This document shows positions 6,008 to 9,259 of a stretch of DNA of 9,259 nt, in pieces. The notes beneath the pieces are model-generated. The model searched no databases, was not told the DNA's origin, and was given only the letters and a program-made list of their open reading frames with translations. A program made the translations under genes and the position numbers. The DNA comes from Gemmatimonadota bacterium (GTDB taxonomy: Bacteria; Gemmatimonadota; Gemmatimonadetes; Longimicrobiales; Gaopeijiaceae), in the NCBI GenBank assembly GCA_012959595.1, contig DUCW01000241.1, positions 1 through 9,259 on the forward strand, written 5' to 3'. The stretch's first letter is position 1. Each line of letters opens with the position of its first letter.

Positions 6008-6943
6008 TCAAAAAATGTCGAGATCTCTTGCAGATACCACTCGGCCAAAGTATCCCGATGCCTCTATTTCATCTGTCAGGTTATCTGGGACACCCCACAA
6101 CAACTGATGATATAGGACCAATAACTCAGGCTTAGACTTCTGTGCCATCTGTGCCAATTCAACACTGGAAGTATGGTAGCTACGATGGTACCTTTGCCAT
6201 TCGGAGGGACGATTCTCCAAGCCAACTGGTGAATACACTTCATGAATTAAAACGTCACAACCATCACAAGCTTCAAACAGTGCTGGGCTCGGACCAGCGT
6301 CTCCAGAGATTACTATCACCCGATCTGGTGTCTCAAACTTATATCCGTAAGCAGCAGGCCAGCTCCCATGCTCTACTGGAATTGCAAATACCCGAACCAA
6401 TTCGTCTGAGTATATCAGTCCAGGCCCTTCAACCTCATGAGTTGAAGCCTTATAACCTTCAGTGGAGGGCTGAGGTTCAAGTCCGAACAACCGCATATAA
6501 ATGTCTTCAGACCACGCCTCCTCTAGGTAGTCCGCCATCCGTTTTGTCCCCGGAGGGCCATACACCGATATCGGTTCCGTACGGCCTAACACCCAAGGGG
6601 AAAACATAAGATCGGGAAGTCCCAAGGTATGGTCGGAATGAAGATGGGTAAGAAAAACTTTGTTAAGACTGCTCGCAGTAAGTGGTTCTATCCCTTTCAG
6701 CCGAGCTGCCTCCACTCTGCGCACGATGCCGGGCCCAGCATCGATCAAATACACTTGTTGATCTACGACTATCGCGGTTGCAGGTCCAGACTGATCTGGA
6801 GTCGGATTAGGACTGCCTGTGCCCAACATCACAACTTGGGTCCGAACTTGTGAAGCTCTGGCGGGTGTAGCCACTCCTGGAAGTGAGCCGCAGACAAAAA
6901 TCGCCAAGGCAGAAACTACTCGGAACATCCCCAAACGTATCAT
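6008..6943 (-). CDS. Exported metallo-beta-lactamase-fold hydrolase (RNase Z/arylsulfatase-like)
   Basis: A 311-residue zinc hydrolase with a Sec-type signal peptide (basic start, hydrophobic core about 8-22, likely cleavage after TPARA at 26-30). The mature part opens with VVMLGTGSPNP, typical of the RNase Z-like branch. Zinc-binding residues are H100, H102, D104 and H105 (HLHSDH), H192 (VEHG), D215 (SGDAG) and H279 (LYHQ); H257 (YHTSS) is also conserved in the branch. Export rules out tRNA processing as the main job. Related exported proteins are often annotated as arylsulfatase or MBL-fold hydrolases, but no substrate can be named here. GGAG sits 8 nt before the ATG. It is convergent with the cold-shock gene and lies 158 nt downstream of the isomerase gene on the same strand, with a possible terminator between them, so it may have its own promoter. 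Confidence 0.92.
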   Translation of the reverse strand: MIRLGMFRVVSALAIFVCGSLPGVATPARASQVRTQVVMLGTGSPNPTPDQSGPATAIVVDQQVYLIDAGPGIVRRVEAARLKGIEPLTASSLNKVFLTHLHSDHTLGLPDLMFSPWVLGRTEPISVYGPPGTKRMADYLEEAWSEDIYMRLFGLEPQPSTEGYKASTHEVEGPGLIYSDELVRVFAIPVEHGSWPAAYGYKFETPDRVIVISGDAGPSPALFEACDGCDVLIHEVYSPVGLENRPSEWQRYHRSYHTSSVELAQMAQKSKPELLVLYHQLLWGVPDNLTDEIEASGYFGRVVSARDLDIF

Positions 6944-6982
6944 TGGAAAATCTCCATCATTCTGTGAATAGAATTAATTGAT

Positions 6983-6999
6983 AGAAGGCATAGCCTTCT
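6983..6999. repeat. Short dyad upstream of the metallo-beta-lactamase gene
   Basis: AGAAGGC and GCCTTCT form a perfect 7-bp dyad around ATA, starting 40 nt upstream of the hydrolase ATG. It could be a regulator binding site or a small leader hairpin. The T-rich run lies on the 5' side in the direction of minus-strand transcription, so it is not a terminator for that strand. Function is unknown. Confidence 0.35.
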
Positions 7000-7008
7000 T
7001 ACCCTAAT

Positions 7009-7052
7009 AAAAAAAGGTCACTGATCATTTCAAACCATTACCACCATCAGTG
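7009..7052 (-). terminator. Candidate intrinsic terminator after the isomerase gene
   Basis: On the minus strand, CACTGAT (7052-7046) pairs with ATCAGTG (7025-7019), giving a 7-bp stem; ACC and then seven T residues follow (7015-7009). It starts about 50 nt after the isomerase stop. The 20-nt loop and modest GC content of the stem make it weak. Confidence 0.4.
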
Positions 7053-7101
7053 GAAAAACTCAATAGAAGGAAAACTTTATTCGACCCATCTGTTTCAATT
7101 T

Positions 7102-7785
7102 TCAGGGGAGGACAGTCCCTCCGAGTATGGTAGCTTTGAGGATTCTATCTAGCTTTGGAAATTCCTCTTCGAAATATTCATGACCCCGTGCAATAGCCAT
7201 CGCTTGATAGACACCGTCTCCCCTTGGAGGACCATCGCCATAGTCAGCATAAAGATTTTCCAAAACTCCCATGCCTGTTGAAACCTCACCGAAGGGAACA
7301 AATTGATTATCGAGACTCGAATTATCCTTATAGTTCACAAATACCTGTGTAGTCCTACTGTGCGGCCCACTGCGAGCGAAAGAAATCCTACCCTTTGTAT
7401 TCGATTCGAAAGAAGGATCGTCTGGTAACAACTCCTTCTGCCAAACAAAATTGACGTAAGGATCGTCATGAATCCCCCAACCAGCGGTGAAATCTTCCAA
7501 AACTCTGTGGAACCGAACTCCATCGTACCAGCCCTGTTTAACCAAATTGTAAAACCTTGCTGATCCTATGGGTGCCCAGACCGAATAAACTTCAAGTACA
7601 AAATCACCTTTTGTAGTGATGAATTGGACTTGGAAAATCTCGGGAGCTTCTTCGATGAATCGATTGACGTAGAGTAGAGGATTTGGGACAGAACCCTGGG
7701 ATTCATTAACTTGAGATTCTGAACTACAACCAACTACCACAGCGAACAACAACCCGAAACTGACAGTCTTGATCATAGCAGCCAT
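7102..7785 (-). CDS. Cyclophilin-type peptidyl-prolyl cis-trans isomerase, lipoprotein
   Basis: A 227-residue envelope protein with one cyclophilin domain (about residues 52-225), the fold that isomerises X-Pro bonds in exported proteins. I start it at the ATG at 7785: GGGGG lies 8 nt upstream and the product opens with a lipoprotein signal ending VVVGC (C20, followed by Ser-Ser, so outer-membrane sorting is likely). An upstream frame to 7893 adds 36 arginine-rich residues across the promoter region and is unlikely. Family segments include TTKGDFVLEVY, ARFYNLVKQGWYDGVRFHR and TTQVFVN. Catalytic Arg (R94, human CypA R55) and the hydrophobic F99 and F149 are kept. The positions equivalent to CypA Met61 and Gln63 are T100 and G102, and Trp121 and His126 are also replaced. 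Activity may therefore be low or altered. It is divergent from the FG-GAP gene. Confidence 0.9.
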   Translation of the reverse strand: MAAMIKTVSFGLLFAVVVGCSSESQVNESQGSVPNPLLYVNRFIEEAPEIFQVQFITTKGDFVLEVYSVWAPIGSARFYNLVKQGWYDGVRFHRVLEDFTAGWGIHDDPYVNFVWQKELLPDDPSFESNTKGRISFARSGPHSRTTQVFVNYKDNSSLDNQFVPFGEVSTGMGVLENLYADYGDGPPRGDGVYQAMAIARGHEYFEEEFPKLDRILKATILGGTVLP

Positions 7786-7822
7786 GGAGCACACCCCCTT
7801 TGATTTATTTACTACTGTTCCA

Positions 7823-7831
7823 ACTATAACA
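7823..7831 (-). promoter_or_regulatory. Candidate extended -10 promoter of the isomerase gene
   Basis: TGTTATAGT on the minus strand reads as TGn followed by a five-of-six TATAAT match. No clear -35 box was found. Transcription would begin near 7816, giving a leader of about 31 nt before the ATG at 7785. It shares TGTTATA with the cold-shock candidate at 5441. Confidence 0.35.
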
Positions 7832-7844
7832 CTAATCCCAGCCC

Positions 7845-7872
7845 TTGCCCTCCTGATTCGCCTGTCTATGAT
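7845..7872 (+). promoter_or_regulatory. Candidate sigma-70-type promoter of the FG-GAP/anchor B gene
   Basis: TTGCCC (7845-7850) and TATGAT (7867-7872) are separated by 16 nt. They match the consensus hexamers at four and five of six positions. A start near 7879 would leave about 41 nt of leader before the ATG at 7920. It lies in the 134-nt divergent region shared with the isomerase gene. Confidence 0.4.
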
Positions 7873-7919
7873 ATTTACTCTGGTCGTCATCAATATTCAT
7901 AATACTATTCGGAAATAAC

Positions 7920-9259
7920 ATGAAACTGACAAGTTTTTTTTCCATACTAATGTTGCTAACCAACTTAGTCGCTTACGACGTGCTTGAAGCCCAAGGATAT
8001 GGTAGCTCTCTGGGTGTTAGTTCGAGCAACGTATTAATTGGACAACCAGGTAATAGAATCACTCCTGGCATAGTCTACATATACAGCAAAGAACAAACTG
8101 GATGGGAAGAGATGTCCCGACTGACCGCCTCGGATGCATTTCCAGGAGACGGGTTCGGCTCCTATATCGAAGTCAATGGAGAGACAGTTGCAATAAGTTC
8201 TGTCTCAACTGAAGCAGGTGCTGTCTATATTTTTGAAAAATCTACTCTGGGAACATGGATAGAAACTCACCAGCTGAGCATCCACGATCTGCCTTCATCT
8301 GCTGGTTTTGGTCAAACAATATCACTAGGTGATAATTTAGTAGCGGTAGGTGCTCCGGGACCTGTGGTTTCATACCACAACCCCCAATCTCCTGAAACAG
8401 GTGCTGTCTATATTTTCTCCAGACAAGAAAACCAATGGAGACTAACAGCCCGATTGGCCAGTGACGTGGTGGGAGACGGATTTGGTTCCAGCTTAATTGT
8501 TAAGGGAAACACTGTTTTAGTAGGAGCACCTTATTCAGAAGATACTGGAATCGTATACGAATTCCTCAAAATCTCTGATGACTGGGAAAAATACCGTGAG
8601 TTCAGACTTCCTACTGGCAAACCAAACGATAACTTTGGCACATCTTTGATCGTAGATAAAGATCAACTACTCGTTTCCGCTCCTGGCCACAACCTTGGAG
8701 AGGGATCGATCTTCACATTCAATCTGAATTCTATCGAGAAAAACCCCCGTCTTGCTGGCAGGCTCCTACCGTTTGAAGGATATCACATGAGCGGTTTTGG
8801 AAGCTCATTAGCTAATTCTGCAGGTCAAGTGTGGATCGGATCCCCTAACGCACAAGAACGCCAAGGCCTGACCTATGTACTCAGTGGTAACGACTCTCAA
8901 GAATGGACATCCGTAAAACGGTTAGCTCCTGGCCATCCAGAACGAGGTGACGCCTTCGGAGCTATGGTAGCTGTTGCAAATAACCTCGCAGTAGTCGGTT
9001 CCACTGGGGCCGACTACCGGACAGGCGTCGCCAACATCTTCGAATATGTTAACCATCAATGGGAACAAACTGGAGTAGTCATGGGTGAGGTAGAAGGTTT
9101 TGAACCAGTGATCGGAGAAAAAATTGAATGTTCAGGAGGTCAAGCTTCCGCTTTCGAATGCGAAGGTTTCGACCTGGTGTCCTTCATGCCTGTTGAAGAC
9201 TTGGCACCACGAGGAGTAACCGTAAATGACGTCTGGGGTTGGACCGATTCAGAAACAGG
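7920..9259 (+). CDS. Secreted FG-GAP beta-propeller, choice-of-anchor B family protein, 3' end missing
   Basis: The frame is open from the ATG at 7920 for 446 complete codons to the window edge. A Sec signal is visible (MKLTSFFSILMLL onward, likely cleavage after VLEA at 21-24). Seven FG-GAP-like repeats follow, each with an FG (once YG) turn and, about 12-14 residues later, a GAPG-like turn. The turns sit near residues 27, 79, 130, 188, 239, 293 and 346, consistent with a seven-bladed propeller of the integrin alpha type. After the propeller come C404 and C414 (perhaps a disulfide), DLVSFMP and RGVTVNDVWGWTD, which I recognise as the entry to the choice-of-anchor B domain; its remainder and any C-terminal anchor are cut off. 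In the family, variable C-terminal anchors place the protein at the cell surface. GGAAA about 6 nt upstream is a modest ribosome site. Ligand unknown. Confidence 0.85.
   Translation, partial: MKLTSFFSILMLLTNLVAYDVLEAQGYGSSLGVSSSNVLIGQPGNRITPGIVYIYSKEQTGWEEMSRLTASDAFPGDGFGSYIEVNGETVAISSVSTEAGAVYIFEKSTLGTWIETHQLSIHDLPSSAGFGQTISLGDNLVAVGAPGPVVSYHNPQSPETGAVYIFSRQENQWRLTARLASDVVGDGFGSSLIVKGNTVLVGAPYSEDTGIVYEFLKISDDWEKYREFRLPTGKPNDNFGTSLIVDKDQLLVSAPGHNLGEGSIFTFNLNSIEKNPRLAGRLLPFEGYHMSGFGSSLANSAGQVWIGSPNAQERQGLTYVLSGNDSQEWTSVKRLAPGHPERGDAFGAMVAVANNLAVVGSTGADYRTGVANIFEYVNHQWEQTGVVMGEVEGFEPVIGEKIECSGGQASAFECEGFDLVSFMPVEDLAPRGVTVNDVWGWTDSET

Noticed and set aside
6142..6853. Two plus-strand ORFs opposite the metallo-beta-lactamase gene
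   Set aside because: Antisense to a gene with a full set of zinc ligands; no domain of their own.
7786..7893. 36-residue N-terminal extension of the isomerase
   Set aside because: It places a lipoprotein signal internally, spans the likely promoter, and the ATG at 7785 has a better ribosome site.

Overview
The window looks like a chromosomal stretch from a Gram-negative, probably free-living and possibly marine bacterium of moderate GC content (I estimate about 45%). The evidence for a Gram-negative envelope is two lipoprotein signal peptides without an inner-membrane retention Asp, one twin-arginine signal, and two further Sec-type signals. Nearly every enzyme here is predicted to act outside the cytoplasm. 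The combination of M28 lipoprotein, Tat-exported molybdenum hydroxylase, TauD-like dioxygenase and choice-of-anchor B protein fits uncultured heterotrophic Proteobacteria or similar phyla, but no gene here fixes the lineage.

Layout. Positions 1-5038 carry four tightly packed minus-strand genes, read from right to left: an M28 metallopeptidase lipoprotein (5038-3368), a TauD/TfdA-family Fe(II)/2-oxoglutarate dioxygenase (3365-2529), a Tat-exported [2Fe-2S] subunit (2485-1790) and the molybdopterin-binding subunit of a xanthine dehydrogenase-family hydroxylase (1797 leftward, cut by the window edge). Gaps are 2 to 43 nt, with one 8-nt overlap, so an operon is likely. Positions 5039-5604 are a noncoding divergent region that ends in a structured leader for a cold-shock protein gene (5605-5811, plus strand). 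A perfect 23-bp-arm inverted repeat (5932-5984) separates this gene from a convergent, exported metallo-beta-lactamase-fold hydrolase (6943-6008, minus). Next is a cyclophilin-type peptidyl-prolyl isomerase lipoprotein (7785-7102, minus). It is divergent from a long secreted beta-propeller protein with seven FG-GAP-like repeats running into a choice-of-anchor B domain (7920 to the right edge, plus).

How the parts may work together. The two hydroxylase subunits should form one periplasmic enzyme, the large one carried out with the Tat-signal-bearing small one. No FAD subunit lies between them. The dioxygenase is cytoplasmic, so it may act on a product or relative of the same substrate. The peptidase is either a nutrient-acquisition partner or simply an operon neighbour. 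The most notable noncoding signals are the cold-shock leader, with an extended -10 promoter followed at once by a terminator-like hairpin and a T7 run, and the long perfect hairpin at 5932-5984. I found no tRNA, rRNA, CRISPR array, transposase or phage gene, and no clear wholly new system.
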